Below, one piece after another: positions 12,896-24,107 of a DNA stretch of 64,000 bases. How positions within the stretch are numbered: position 1 is the stretch's first letter; every line of letters begins with the position of its first letter. Below the pieces are notes generated by a model, which ran no database searches, was not told where the DNA came from, and saw nothing but the letters and a program-made list of their open reading frames with translations. A program made the position numbers and the translations under genes. The DNA is from Epiperipatus broadwayi (Eukaryota > Onychophora > Udeonychophora > Euonychophora > Peripatidae). The DNA is taken from positions 310,001 through 374,000 of the forward strand of contig JAQFVV010006550.1 in NCBI GenBank assembly GCA_028023455.1, given 5' to 3'.

Positions 12896-14154
12896 TATGT
12901 CAAACTATATACATCATCTAATATTAATTGTTAAATGTTTTTAGAAATATCCAAACTTTATTTAAGCTTTTCAAATACATTCAGGTGTTAAAAATAGCAT
13001 GCAGATTAGACTATAACATAATGTGTTGAATGATATTACTCTCTTCTTTGTTTGAGATGTTTTTGGCATTACAGGTCTCCTGACCTTACTAGTGAAAGTA
13101 CTAGCATGAGAACTGAAGCTGGAACCTTTAGATTTTGCAATGGTCAATAGAAATTTCATTTACTTATTTTTCCACTTCTTTTCTTAAGGGCATTGTTAAT
13201 GAGTGATTTCCAAACATTACAAATTGCTATATTAGCTTAACTTACAGTGATGTTTGCCAATTAACATGTGATCAAGTTTTTAAATTTTTTGTTCTTTGTA
13301 TTTTTTCTTCTCTAGTTAATATATTTATTTTCCCAATCAAACAAATACATAATCTGTTACTTTAGATTCATGTGTTTTTTTTCTTTTCTAAGTATCAGTT
13401 TTGTTCTCTCTTTTAACCATTTGCTAATGGTATAACTATTTCATCAATATACATTACTCCACAGTCACATGACATTTGTTTTTCAGTATTTCAAGTTTAG
13501 GTTTTGTAAAGGTTAAGATTCCTCATAGTGTGATATGGTTTTGGAAAGCTGTTGTATTATTATACTGATTGTATTTCAGAAAATAATGCAAAATATCAAA
13601 TAAATATAGAAATAGACCAGCATAAGCTATATGTAAATATGGTTCTATGCTTATTACCAACCCATCTCTAAAGTAGTTTTTTATTTTTTGGAGTTGGATT
13701 ATACTTGTTTACAGAACATTGATATTATGGATGATATACTTAGTTTTACTAATCTTACTATATTCTTTTTCAATAATTTTGTTAATTGAAATAAAAATCC
13801 ATATAAAAATTAAACTTCACTCTTACAAGCACTTTCTCAAGGATTTATCTTTCCTATTTTTTATTGATCATTGTAAATAATAATAACAAATAGTGTTATT
13901 ACTTGGAATTTTATTAAAATGTTTAAGGACCAGAAGTGATATAATTGGATAAAATCCAGGTTATTAGGTTCCAAAGTTTGCGACCCTATCACAATACTAC
14001 ACCATTCAGAGGACTGATTATTTCAAAATGATTTTATAAACAAAAATACTATATTACAATTTTTTCATCAATACTTGTATCTTTTTCCAATGTCTCCACA
14101 TCTGAAGATAGTTTCTAAATGGTTGAAATGTGTAAAGAAGCTAAATAAAGTAAC
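12896..14154. other. AT-rich DNA without recognisable features
   Basis: No open frame with a motif, no inverted repeat and no tRNA-like element noticed. Confidence 0.5.
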
Positions 14155-15603
14155 GGTGCTAGTATTATAGCCAAAGACGCCGTTCGATGGCACCATTTTC
14201 ATGCTAAAACTATAAAATATGAACATTTCCAGGCCATTGATTTCAATCATTTTGATGTGTTTTTTGTAATGCGAAAATAAAAATAAAACAAAATCGTCTT
14301 TTTTAAATATTATTTTTTATTAACATATACAAATTAAATGATAACAATAAATGTAAAATAAAATCAACAAATTACAATTTGATTCGTGTTTTTTATTTTG
14401 CTTTATTAGAAAAAACAATTTTCTATTGGATATTTTTTTAGTGGGGTTACGGCTTTTTTTGTTGTTGTTTAAAAACTCATAATTGGAATAAAAAGTAAAA
14501 TTTCTTAGTCTTCCTTTTAAATTTTAATTTTTACAGAGAAACAGATATTATTGTGTTACCGCTATTTTTTTACTTTTTTAGTCTTCGTTTTACATTTTAA
14601 TTTTTTACAAACAGATATTACCACTATTTTTTACTTCAAATAGAATAACAACAAAAAGTAAAAGTTGTTAGGGTTAGGTTTAGGGTTAGTTTTAGGGTTA
14701 GGGTTAGGTTTAGGGTTAGTTTTAGGGTTAGGGTTGGGTTTAAGGTTAGTTTTAGGGTTAGGTTTAGGGTTAGGGTTAGTTTTAGGGTTAGGTTTAGGGT
14801 TAGTGTTCTGTTGTTTGTAATGCTAAAATAAAAAATATCTAAATCATACTTTTTGTAAATATTTTTTTTATTAACATATATAAAATTATGATAACAATAA
14901 ACGTAAAATATATTCAACAAAGTATAACAGTAGTCGGAGAAAAGAAAAAAAAGTAAAAGTTTTTTAAACAACAACAAATATATATATATATAAAATATCT
15001 TCTTTACTTAGTAACCATGTTTATAATATATGCTTTTTATGAAATTTAAAAAAAGAGTGTAGAATTGTACTTTTCTTACTGGATATTTTTGTGTTACCAC
15101 TATTTTTTACTTCAAAAATAAACACATGGTAGAATATTGTTTGTATCGTGGAATGTTACGAACAGTACGTTACTTGACACGTTACCTAATTCCAACTCAC
15201 TTTACATATATATCTTGTCAAACATTTTCACAATTAAAACATCAATACAGTATGGTGTAAAAAGTCTGATAATTATTACTTTAGAAAATCTGAACATTTC
15301 AATACTTTAAAATAAAAAAAAATTCAATCAAAACAACATTTCCATCCAATTCAAATACACACACCCTCTCACCAAGCCATAACAATGGTATAAACTGTGC
15401 GAATTTGCCAAATTTATTTGCTGCAATGCGACATAATGCTGTACTGCGATGCAACATAGTGATCTGCAATCTGTAGCACAACAAAAAAGTTGTATTATAG
15501 AAAACGTGGGTTTGAACGTGTCGGCCACAGAAACGGAATTTTTATGTGTTTTACCATGAAAACGGCACCATCGAGCGGCATCTTTGGCTATAAGATTAGC
15601 ACC
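14155..15603. mobile_element. Non-autonomous TIR element enclosing a telomere-like array
   Basis: About 56 bp at 14155-14210 (GGTGCTAG, TATAGCCAAAGACGCCG, TCGATGGCACCATTTTCATG) recur inverted at 15548-15603 with about 85% identity by eye. Inside, 14262-14400 and 14816-14930 are direct repeats of each other (TTGTAATGC, TTATTAACATATA, GATAACAATAAA). The long terminal repeats and lack of a coding frame suggest a non-autonomous DNA transposon of Mutator- or similar type. No adjacent target duplication is clear, although both flanks share a diverged AAGCT-AATAAA. Confidence 0.6.
14666..14804. repeat. Interstitial telomere-like (TTAGGG) array
   Basis: About 140 bp of GGGTTA-type units mixed with TTTAGGGTTAG and GTTTTAGGG variants. 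It lies between the two direct repeats inside the TIR element at 14155-15603, so it is interstitial and probably part of the transposon. On the reverse strand it gives a run of leucine/threonine codons, an artefact of the repeat. Confidence 0.9.
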
Positions 15604-15763
15604 AAAAGCTTTAATAAAAAGTAAATCCAGTTTGCAAAATTATTTCACTTCAGGGAAATATAAAATTTTTGGATTATAACAATGCAATATTTATTTAATT
15701 AATTGCAATCATTTTAAAATGAAATGTCTTGTAGCATAAACATTTAATAGTTAGAGTGTTTAT

Positions 15764-15795
<32 letters not shown>

Positions 15796-16137
15796 ACTGG
15801 GTTTGAATCCAGGCAGAGTGGAACTATCTTTTTATATGTTACAAGATAGCTTAGAATTTTTTTTTGATAGACAGCTCATTTAGAATTTCAATTGTAGTTA
15901 AGTAGATGTCTAAGTATTGTTCAATAAAGGGTAGACAAGAAAAGATAACTTTAATCCTCGACCAAGTAAACTATTCTAATCCTATGAAGAATGCTTTTTT
16001 CTCCAGTATTGCTTTATGTAAAGCTTTTTCACAAGACTTTGTTAAGAATTGGGTTATCTAAAGAATATTTTATTTACTAGTTATCTATTTAACATATTTA
16101 AAAATAAACCTTTAGAAATCAAATAAATCAACAACTC
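15604..16137. other. Spacer with (TA)n and a B-box-like word
   Basis: A (TA)n run at about 15771-15795 is followed by ACTGGGTTTGAATCCAGGCA, which looks like the TPsiC arm of a tRNA. Nothing else seen. Confidence 0.4.
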
Positions 16138-16646
16138 TGCTCCAAATGTAAATATCCAACACGGCACAAGTAAAAAAATAAAATAAAATAAATACTAATT
16201 CACCAAGTGCTTTCGGTACTGTATACCAGATTCATGGTGACTAATTTGAATTGAACAGTTAATATTCCAATGCATGCTCAATGGGGCACTCGTATTACAC
16301 TGATTAATGACGTCATTAGCTCAGCAATAACCAAGCCTCTTTCAACTTCCTCTTCCTATCATTGGGCTCATTGCAAATTACAGGGCGTGAATGTTTTCCT
16401 TAAATAATTAGTGCTATTTGCAATGAGCCTAATGACAGAAAAAGGAAGTTGAAAGAGGCTTGATTTATTGCTAAATCTAATGACGTCATTAGTAAACCTA
16501 ATATGAATGTCCCATTGCGCATGTACTGCAATATTAACCGTTCAAATTAAAATAGTCGCCATGAAGCACTTAGTGAATTAGTATTTATTTAAATTTTTTT
16601 TTTACTCTACTATTTATATGAGTCTTGGATATTTACTTTGGAAATC
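16138..16646. repeat. Large fold-back element
   Basis: Left arm (from TCCAAATGTAAATATCC) and right arm (to GGATATTTACTTTGGA) are inverted copies: TACTAATTCACCAAGTGCTT against AAGCACTTAGTGAATTAGTA, TGACGTCATTAG on both sides, and AAGCCTCTTTCAACTTCC against GGAAGTTGAAAGAGGCTT. Read on the minus strand, the left arm has CACCA, then GAAAGCAC, then TGGTG, a closing stem like that of the ribozyme families but without a CUGANGA box. Confidence 0.85.
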
Positions 16647-17097
16647 AAAATAAATTTTTAATAATGATTCATAAACAAAGTATGCACTGCTACAATGCAA
16701 GGGAAAAAACAGTTTACAACAATGTGTTTAACCAATCACATATCTGCATTTAACATTATATTTCAGTATCTGACATGAGTCATTTTCTCATTCTATTTGT
16801 TAATAGCGAAAAAAAAAGTAAAAAAGACCGTAAAAGTTATTTTTTTGGTTTTCAAAAAATTCAGGTTTTTGATACAATATTATTCCACAGTCATCATTAT
16901 TAAAAAAATTAACAGTTTAATTATGAAATCAAGTTAAAACTTTTAAAAAGAACATGGAATCTTTACTGTATAAGATCAGCATTTCTCTTTGAATAGATCT
17001 TAAATTCATCTACAGTTTAATTTCTTCACTCATTATTTTCTTTGTAAAATAATTAAAGATTACTTAATTGATTATATCGAATGTTTTTTTATATATG

Positions 17098-17330
17098 TAA
17101 GTAGAGGGATTTGAACTTAGGATTTTTCGGTCTGTATTATTTCCTCCACTTCATCTCAAGCAATCAATACCCATATTTACATACTTGCGAAAAATATAGA
17201 TGAAACTCGATGTTGGAATTTCTTGCAGACCCAGCACTCATCAGTTGGGTCAGATCACAATCCCCTACCCATACATACGATCAGTGCTCGGTTTATATTA
17301 AGATAACAATTTGTTAAACTTTAGTTTATA
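17098..17330 (-). mobile_element. H2 element, single arm
   Basis: One arm of the H2 family. Reading the minus strand: GATCTGACCCAA, CTGATGA, G-TGC/GCA stem, GAAA; the outer end has the tRNA-B-box-like GGGATTTGAAC. The inner AACTTTA sequence that joins the two arms in complete copies is present at the right end. Confidence 0.65.
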
Positions 17331-17749
17331 AGTATTTTATATAATTGCATTGAGATTTTATATTTTTATAATAGTATTTTAACAGAAGGCGAATACAAAT
17401 TTATGTGAAATCAAATCAAAAATTTCTAATAAAAAGTTTTCATCATTTTTGGATATGTTTCAGTAATTAACGATTATTTGTAATATTTAGAATAACATTT
17501 TCATTATTTAAACGTCTGTTTTACATAAGTTTGTTTTAATATGTATACACTACGGAAACTTTTTTCATTTTGTTAGTAATACAAACTTTTACCTCCAGAC
17601 AAAATGGAAATCTTTCCTCTTATCTATTTATGTCTACCTAATAAACTTTTTTTTTTGCAAAGTGATAATTTAGATTTCAGATCATTTCTATTTTTTGAAT
17701 TTATGCTTCTAAGAGAATATTTTAAAAAATAGAAAAAAATGTAAATTTA

Positions 17750-18262
17750 TTTTGTAAGCAGAAGGATTTGAACTCAGCATTTTCCAGTCTATTTATCCTC
17801 CATTACATCTCTAGCAACCGATACACATGATCACACACATATATAAAAAATCGATGATCCCCACTAAACATGTTTCATGCTGAACCAGTACTCATCAGTT
17901 GGTTCAGATCATAATCTCCCACACATATATACAATCAGTGCTCATTTATATTAAGGTAGCAATTCCTCAAACTTTAATGGACAGGCTTCAATCTTCTCAC
18001 CCTTCCAACTATTCAAGCCTGTCCATTAAAGTTTGAGGAATTGATGTCTTAATATAAACTGACTACTGATTGCATATATGTGTTGGAGATTATGATTTGG
18101 CCCATCTGATGAGTGCTAGTTCTTCATAAAGTATATATATATATATTGGGGACCATATATCTTTTTCACATGTGTGTGAACATGTATATTGGTTTATTGA
18201 GATAGAGTGGAGGATGGATAGGCTGAAAAATCCTGAGTTCAAATCACTTTACTTACATTATA
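17750..18262. mobile_element. H2 fold-back element, complete copy
   Basis: Two inverted arms of about 240 bp meet at about 18000 (AAACTTTAATGGACAGGC against GCCTGTCCATTAAAGTTT). Each arm has an outer GATTTGAACTCAG-type word, a (CA)-rich stretch, a ribozyme motif and an inner stretch. The left-arm motif lies at 17855-17910 (-); the right-arm one near 18093-18160 (+) is damaged, with GAAA lost and stem III replaced by a TA run. Confidence 0.85.
17855..17910 (-). ncRNA. Hammerhead ribozyme-like motif, family H2
   Basis: On the minus strand: GATCTGAACCAA, CTGATGA (17892-17898), a stem formed by GTACT and AGCAT around GGTTC, GAAA (17873-17876), CATGTTTA, then GTGGGGATC. Outer GAUC/GAUC pairing and part of CCAA/GUGG form stem I. 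One A-C mismatch and one G-U pair in stem II suggest mild decay from the consensus GUGCU/AGCAC. Confidence 0.7.
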
Positions 18263-18344
18263 AGAAACATTCAGTAGAAACAAATTTCATACTGCCTTTG
18301 AAGTAAATTTATTTTGTAAAAAAATGAAATAGAAAAGGAAACTA

Positions 18345-18575
18345 TAAATAGTCAAAATAAGAGTCATAGATCACATGACCATATTCTCTTAAGCTTGTAA
18401 GCTATAAACAATGAAGATTGCCAATTCCTCAACAAGCTTTGTGTTAAATGCTTAGCCAGAGAAAGCATTTAAAATATCTCTGTCAGGAACCCCCCCCCCA
18501 ACTCCTGACCATGGTTTCGTGCTTTGGCACTCCTCGGAGAGGTGCCAGGGTAGGTTCAGACAGTGAGGCGAATGA
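18345..18575 (-). mobile_element. H3 element, one arm with hammerhead
   Basis: Shares TAAGAGTCATAGATCACATG, CTTAAGCTTGTAAG, CTCAACAAGCTTTGTG and GCCAGAGAAAGCATTTAAAA with the H3 fold-back at 33129. Only one arm is present; the sequence leaves the family after about 18565 without a second arm. Confidence 0.75.
18500..18546 (-). ncRNA. Hammerhead ribozyme-like motif, family H3
   Basis: On the minus strand: GGCACCTCT, CCGAGGA (one change from CUGAGGA), GTGC-CAAA-GCAC as a perfect stem II, GAAA, the self-complementary CCATGG, GTC as cleavage triplet, then AGGAGT pairing back to the first word. Only the U-to-C change in the first core box departs from the hammerhead consensus. Confidence 0.75.
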
Positions 18576-20132
18576 AATGGTTTAATAGTTTAATGATGAT
18601 CATTAAAAAAAAATAGAATTTTAATTACTGTTAAGTTGAACTTCTGAGTTGAACTCAAATATAAAGTCCTTATTTTAAAATTTGATTTTAGGATATTTTT
18701 GTTTTATTAATTCTAACGTTATAGTTGTATATTATAGTTTATGGTAGACTAGTAATAACTCACAGTTCATCTCTGCCTTGAATTGCTCAAAGATAATCAT
18801 TTTATTATACATACAAGAATTCCAACTAAGTCATTGCTTTTATATCAGTAAATATTTATAAAATATTTGTAAAATAGTTTATTTCTATATCATAAAAACA
18901 AAGATAAAAATATTGTAAATAAATGCTTTTATAAAGAAATATGTTTTAAATTAATAATTTTAAATAAATTTAACAATATATATATATAAACTTCGAAGTT
19001 ACAAAATACTTTAACTTAAGAGACTGTATATTACGGGGAGACCCGGACTAACATAGCCAACAGAGTAGCGCAACACAAATATATCTACAATAAAATTAAA
19101 ACCAAGCAGGAAGGCAATTAACATCTTCTGTGAACACGAAAGAGCATGAGGCCATAAATTTGAACCTCCCTCTGCCAGCATTGTCTGCTCTGAAAGACAC
19201 AATGCCAGACGAAAGATTAGAGAGGCGTTTCACATAGCTAGCGACCCCTAGTCCATCATTAAAAGAGAAGCATGCTTTGCGCTGTCTCGAAAATGGCAGT
19301 TATAACTCATTTACATCAATTTGCATAAATTTCCATTTCTACATCGCAGTTATAACAACAGCAGCTATGAGTATGAGAGCAAGTAGTCTCTTGAAAATGC
19401 TAAGCTCTATAATTTAATAGTTATATATTTTAGTAAAATTTCGCTTTTAAACATATATTTTCTAGCTTCATTATCTGTGCATACAGCGCATATACATAAT
19501 AGTTTAAGAGTATATTACATTTTTAAATGGAATTCTAGGTAATCAAAAATTAGTCTAGGGATGGGTCAATGGCACTAAAATCTATTACTATTAATTACTC
19601 AAGCTTACAATAGATGGCTCTGAAGTAACTAAATAATGAATTATTGGTACTAAAAAATATATATGTTGAATGTAAGGAAATCTTGGAATGATTGGTTATT
19701 TATACAACTTAGGCAAAAAGTGAAAGATGTTTTCCGATTAATTTTTGACTGAGATTATTAAATTATACAGTTACTGATCTTAGGTTCATAACCTTAGGAC
19801 ATTTTTTAAAATTCAATTATTGTTTTAATAATATTAAAAGTTAAGTGGTTGTAAGTGCAATTCTTCTTCTCTATAGCTAAAAATCAATACAGGATTCAAA
19901 AATAGGATTGCCATTCAATGTCTACTGATTAAGCAAAATTTTATCAGATGATTTTGAAGTAGAAAAATTCGCTAAATTATTATTTGTAAAAGCTTATTTT
20001 GAAAGTAAAAAAACAAAGTCATACAAGGCCTTGTATTTGTATTTATACAGTTGAATAAAAGATTCTTGAATAACATCATGGAATGTTAGACTACTGTTGA
20101 CCTGTGTTGTATTTAATTAAACAGACTAAATT
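18576..20132. other. AT-rich DNA without recognisable genes
   Basis: Nothing firm. ATTACTCAAGCTTAC plus ATAGATGGC near 19593-19618 recurs near 24893-24922, hinting at an old repeat too decayed to delimit. A slightly GC-richer patch at 19020-19300 has no readable frame. Confidence 0.4.
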
Positions 20133-20635
20133 TTCTATATGCATTGCCACTCAGTGCAAGCCAGAGTAATCAATAGATACCAGAAGGCTTGTGCATAAAA
20201 TTCCCATCTAGTGCCTACTCATCCAATATCCCCAGACTTGTTTCTGTCTCGCGGACTTCATCAGTGAGAAGCCTTGGATCTGAGAACACTCCACCTAGAT
20301 GTCACATTTTATATTTATGTCACTACAAAACTATGAGTCTTAAATTGAAAACACTATAATATTTTCAATCCAAGCTCATTAGCTTATATAGTCATATAGG
20401 TTTGAACTCAGTTCAGTACCTATACATTTTGGTGACTTTGGTTCATTAATAACTACTACTATCCTATTGGGCAGGATTGGTTTTAAGCCAATAAACATTA
20501 CATGATCAACATTTCAAACTATATGTATTGCCATGAGTGGCAATACATATAGAGAGTTTGCATGTTTTAATAACTGTTATACACAATCATATGTAATGGT
20601 GATCATGTGGTGTTTAATGTTGTATTTAATCATAT
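20133..20635 (-). mobile_element. H1 element, long copy
   Basis: Carries the long H1 body inverted: GCCACTCAGTGCAAGCC, the ribozyme, a middle segment (ATGAGTCTTAAATTG; CCTATACATTTTGGTG; CAGGATTGG) shared with 22330-22680, 41640-41800 and 53495-53700, then the terminal CCAATAAACATTACATGATC and a short inner palindrome (ATGTATTGCCA, TGGCAATACAT) ending in GATCATGTGGTGTTTA. Confidence 0.75.
20223..20277 (-). ncRNA. Hammerhead-like motif, family H1 (covarying stem II)
   Basis: On the minus strand: CCAAGGCTTCTCA, CTGATGA (20258-20264), stem II GTC-CGCGA-GAC, GAAAC, AA, GTC, then TGGGGATATTGG. Most H1 copies have AGC-CACAA-GCT as stem II; here both strands changed together. Stem I pairs TGGGGA with TTCTCA, and CCAA with TTGG beyond an internal loop. 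An A-A mismatch remains at the base of stem II. Confidence 0.6.
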
Positions 20636-20652
20636 TATGCTATGCCTTACAT

Positions 20653-20770
20653 TATTTGGCATTGTAGTATAGTGCCTAACTTGGGATTGGAAGGTCCCAG
20701 GGTCAATTTCAGTGTTTGCAGGTCTGGCACCCAAACTTCTTATGAACTCCTGAACAGTTAAGCCATTAAT
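20653..20770 (+). repeat. tRNA-derived SINE, family S2
   Basis: GGCATTGTAGTATAGTGCCTAAC resembles an A-box region and GTCCCAGGGTCAATTTCAG a B box. The 3' part (CTTATGAACTCCTGA, then AAGCCATTAAT) matches the copy at 37218, which has ACGAACTTCTGAGTAATAAAGCC. Confidence 0.55.
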
Positions 20771-21759
20771 CTTTTGCTTTTGTTGTATCATATTTTCTAG
20801 TTATATTAACTTGCATTTGGAATTAATATTTCTTTTAAAAATTAACATATAAATTTAACAGTAGCCAATTTTAAAATTCATGTCTACTTTAAAGCTGGTT
20901 TATTTAATAAGTAGGTTTCTAGAATAATCCAAAATTCAAATTTCTTGACTGTTTTAAAAGATTTAAAGGCCTACACCATGTATACTAGTGGAGAGATGAC
21001 TGGTTTTTTTATCTACATTGCCTGTAGGGTTATCTGTGAATGTGTTACATAGTGAGAAAGGTTTGCTATTCACCACAGACATTTAAAGGTATTAGCATGT
21101 CTTGATCTTGAATTAGAAATGTGAAAAGTGGAATGTATTTTATATTCCCATAGATCATCTTCAATGCTCTTGCAACCATCATGAAATCTTAAAAATCATT
21201 CGAAATCATTCTTGCAATTCATGGATTTACTGTCGTATGCAATTTGAATCATTTCAGAACTTTCAATAGCATTTTCTACCAATTTAAATCAAAATTTGAT
21301 TTCCGCATGTTGTTTGTTCATGGATTAAGTTATAAAACAATGCACCACATTTAATTTAATAAGTTCAGGATCAAGAGAAGCTACATCTTAAACTTTTTGT
21401 GGAGAATAGATAAACTATGCTGCTATATAAAATATGCTGATTTGGAATGCCACTGTGAAAGTCTTGGAGAGAGAATCAGTCACTATTCATCTTTTAACTG
21501 GGATGCACTGTATGTAGGTTAACTTGATTTGAGAAAGATTAATATGTCAATTTCTGTGACATATGTAGTGAACTTTATAATAATTGATTTATAAATGTAG
21601 TAATATACACCATTGCATAGATAAAATAACAAGCACATATAAAAACCAAAGTGCATATTAAATAGATTTGTAACTTATTGCATTTTTTAATTTCAAAATT
21701 TGATGGTTAAATGTTTTTATAATTCTTAGACATTTTTGACTTTACTGAGAATATATGTT

Positions 21760-22045
21760 GTATGATCTCTAAATCATTACATGATCACCATTTACCATGC
21801 TTGGCCAAACTTTTTTAACAGTACAAGACCCCCCCCCCATACAGTTGTATCACCCACTGCAAGTTTTAATAATCAATGGATAAAAGAAGATTTGTATATA
21901 AGGTTTGTATATAAAATTTTTATCTATTGTCTATTCATCCAGTATCTCTAGATTAGTTTCTAGCCTGTGGCTTTCATCAGTGAGGAGCTTTAGATCTGAG
22001 ATCACTGCACTTAGATCTTAGGATCTAAAGCACCTCTCCACCAAC
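21760..22045 (-). mobile_element. H1 element
   Basis: Complete left end (CATTACATGATCACC), then TACAGTTGTATCACCCACTGC, TAATCAATGG and the ribozyme at 21938-21996 (-). The other arm is missing. A C9 run at 21830 lies where other copies read AACTCTCC. Confidence 0.7.
21938..21996 (-). ncRNA. Hammerhead-like motif, family H1
   Basis: On the minus strand: GCTCCTCA, CTGATGA (21974-21980), stem II AGCC-ACA-GGCT (one pair longer than in other copies), GAAACTA, ATC in place of GTC, then TAGAGATACTGG. The cleavage-triplet change would weaken stem III. Confidence 0.5.
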
Positions 22046-22289
22046 CAACTTTAATGTATTTATTTAACTATTTAATATTTGAAGTTGTTATCCTTTTTTT
22101 ATCTTGTTTGTAATTAGTTGCCAAAAACGTTTCTAGTGTTGGCTAAGGAAAATGTGAGTGCACTTTTGTTCAAAGCAGAAAGCACTCTTAGCTATTGTTA
22201 ATAAATAAAGAGATGGAAAAAACCTTTTCTTTAGCCACTATTACAAACATTTTCAGTAACTAATTTTTAATAACTTGTATGTAGAGTTT

Positions 22290-22685
22290 GCTACTGAATA
22301 AACAGCTTGTGTAAGCATAGGGATAGTGAATATGTGATGATTTAGAGGTTTTGCACCAATCCTGCTCATAGAATGTTGCTCACTGTCATTGTTCAAAAAC
22401 CAAAGATAACCAAAATGTATAGATACTGAACTGGATTCAGATCTATATGTCTATGGAAGTGAATGAACTTAGATTCATAGCTAAATAGGTAAACTGTGGT
22501 TGCTGAAGAGTTGCATTGGATACTAAGATTTAGCTGCAGTGCTCTCAGATACAAGACTTCTCACTGATGAAATCCACAAGCTAGAAAATATTCTGAAGAT
22601 ATTGGGTAAGTAGGCACTAGATAGGGATTCTATTCACAAAGCTTTTTGCATCCATTGATTACTAACCATTGCACTAGGTAACATC
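22290..22685 (+). mobile_element. H1 element, truncated at its right end
   Basis: Starts near AAACAGCTTGTGTAAGCATAG, contains the long H1 body (CCAATCCTG; CCAAAATGTATAGATACTG) and a degenerate ribozyme (CACTGATGAAATCC at about 22563, AGAAAATATTC), and stops in the right arm at CATTGCACTAG. The LINE begins immediately after. The same order and orientation occurs at the second LINE copy (36796-37090). Confidence 0.7.
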
Positions 22686-22689
22686 AGTT

Positions 22690-24033
22690 TTATATAAAGT
22701 TTTCGCATATATCGTGGCTAGAAGAGTTGTAAAATGGATGGAAGGGAATAATGTAGTGGGGGAAATGCAAGGAGGTTTTAGATTAGATAGGTGTATAGGA
22801 GATAGTTTATTTGTAGTTACACAACTTATGGATATGAATAGGGATTTAGGTAAACATTTATATATGAGTTTTATAGATATAGAGAAGTCATATGATAGAG
22901 TAGATAGAAATTGATTATGGATAAGTTTAGCAAATTTGGGAATGGATGAATCTTTAATAGATATTATTAAGAAATTATATGAAAATAATTATTATATATA
23001 TCAATTAGGGAATATAGAATCAGTTAAAGTTAAAAATGGGGTGGGGCTAAGGCAAGGATGCCTTATGTCACCTATTTTGTTTGTGTTGTATTTGAGTGAA
23101 ATGGAGAGAGCAATAGAAAGATTAGGAAGAGGGGTAGAGATACCGTTAATAGGTAGTAAGGGAGTATATATTTTGTCAGGTTTTTTTTTGCGGATGATAT
23201 ATTTTTGTGTGCAGAAAGAAGAGAAGATATGGAATTTATGTTGAGGACATGTGCAAGGGTTGATAAAGAGATGGGGATTAAATTTAGTGAAGAAAAAACA
23301 AATATAATGATGGTTAATACTGGGGAAAGAGAAGATGTAGAATTTTTATTGGGAGATATTAAGTTAAGTGTGGTGAATAGATATAGACATTTGGGAATTA
23401 TTTTAAGTAATCAGAAAAATTATTTGGATGAATGGGAGAAAAAATTGATAAATGAAGCAAAGAAAAGAATGGGATTGATAAAGAAATTAACAGTGTTTTC
23501 ATATAATAAATGTGATGTAGTTAGAATTATATGGAAAGGAGTTGCAGTAGCAGGGTTAACATATGGTAATGATGCATTATATGTTAGTAAAGAGGTATTA
23601 AATTACTTAGAAAAAGTTCAAAGGGAAGTAGGAAGACATGCATTGGATGCAGATGTGTGGACAGCAAAAGAGGCAATTCAAGGAGAAATGGGATGGTCAA
23701 GTTTTCATATGAGAGATGCAAAAAGTAAAATGAAAATGTTTGGTAGATTGCAGTTTATGGATAATAAAAGAATAGCTAAAATAGTATTTAATTGGGTTAT
23801 GAGTAAAGGGCAGGTAACAAGATGGGTGAGAAAGGTAATGTGGTATGCAAAAGATTTGGATAAAGAATTTATATCAGTATATTTGTACAAAAGATGGGAT
23901 GATTGTGTTAAGAGGATTGTTGAGGGTTATAGTAGTAAGGAATGGGATAAAAGAATAGATTTATTAATAAAGAATAGGGAGTTAGAGAGATGGAGAAATG
24001 GTATGGAGAGTAAAAAGAGTTTATATATAATAT

Positions 24034-24107
<74 letters not shown>

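Noticed and set aside
14666-14804. True telomere or chromosome end
   Set aside because: The array is short and degenerate, lies within an inverted-repeat element, and sequence continues for tens of kilobases on both sides.
14636-14977. 113-codon minus-strand frame rich in Leu-Thr
   Set aside because: It is a translation of the telomere-like repeat and flanking A/T runs.
19011-19300. Slightly GC-richer patch with a 63-codon frame, considered as an exon
   Set aside because: No splice-site pair, conserved motif or second exon could be supported.
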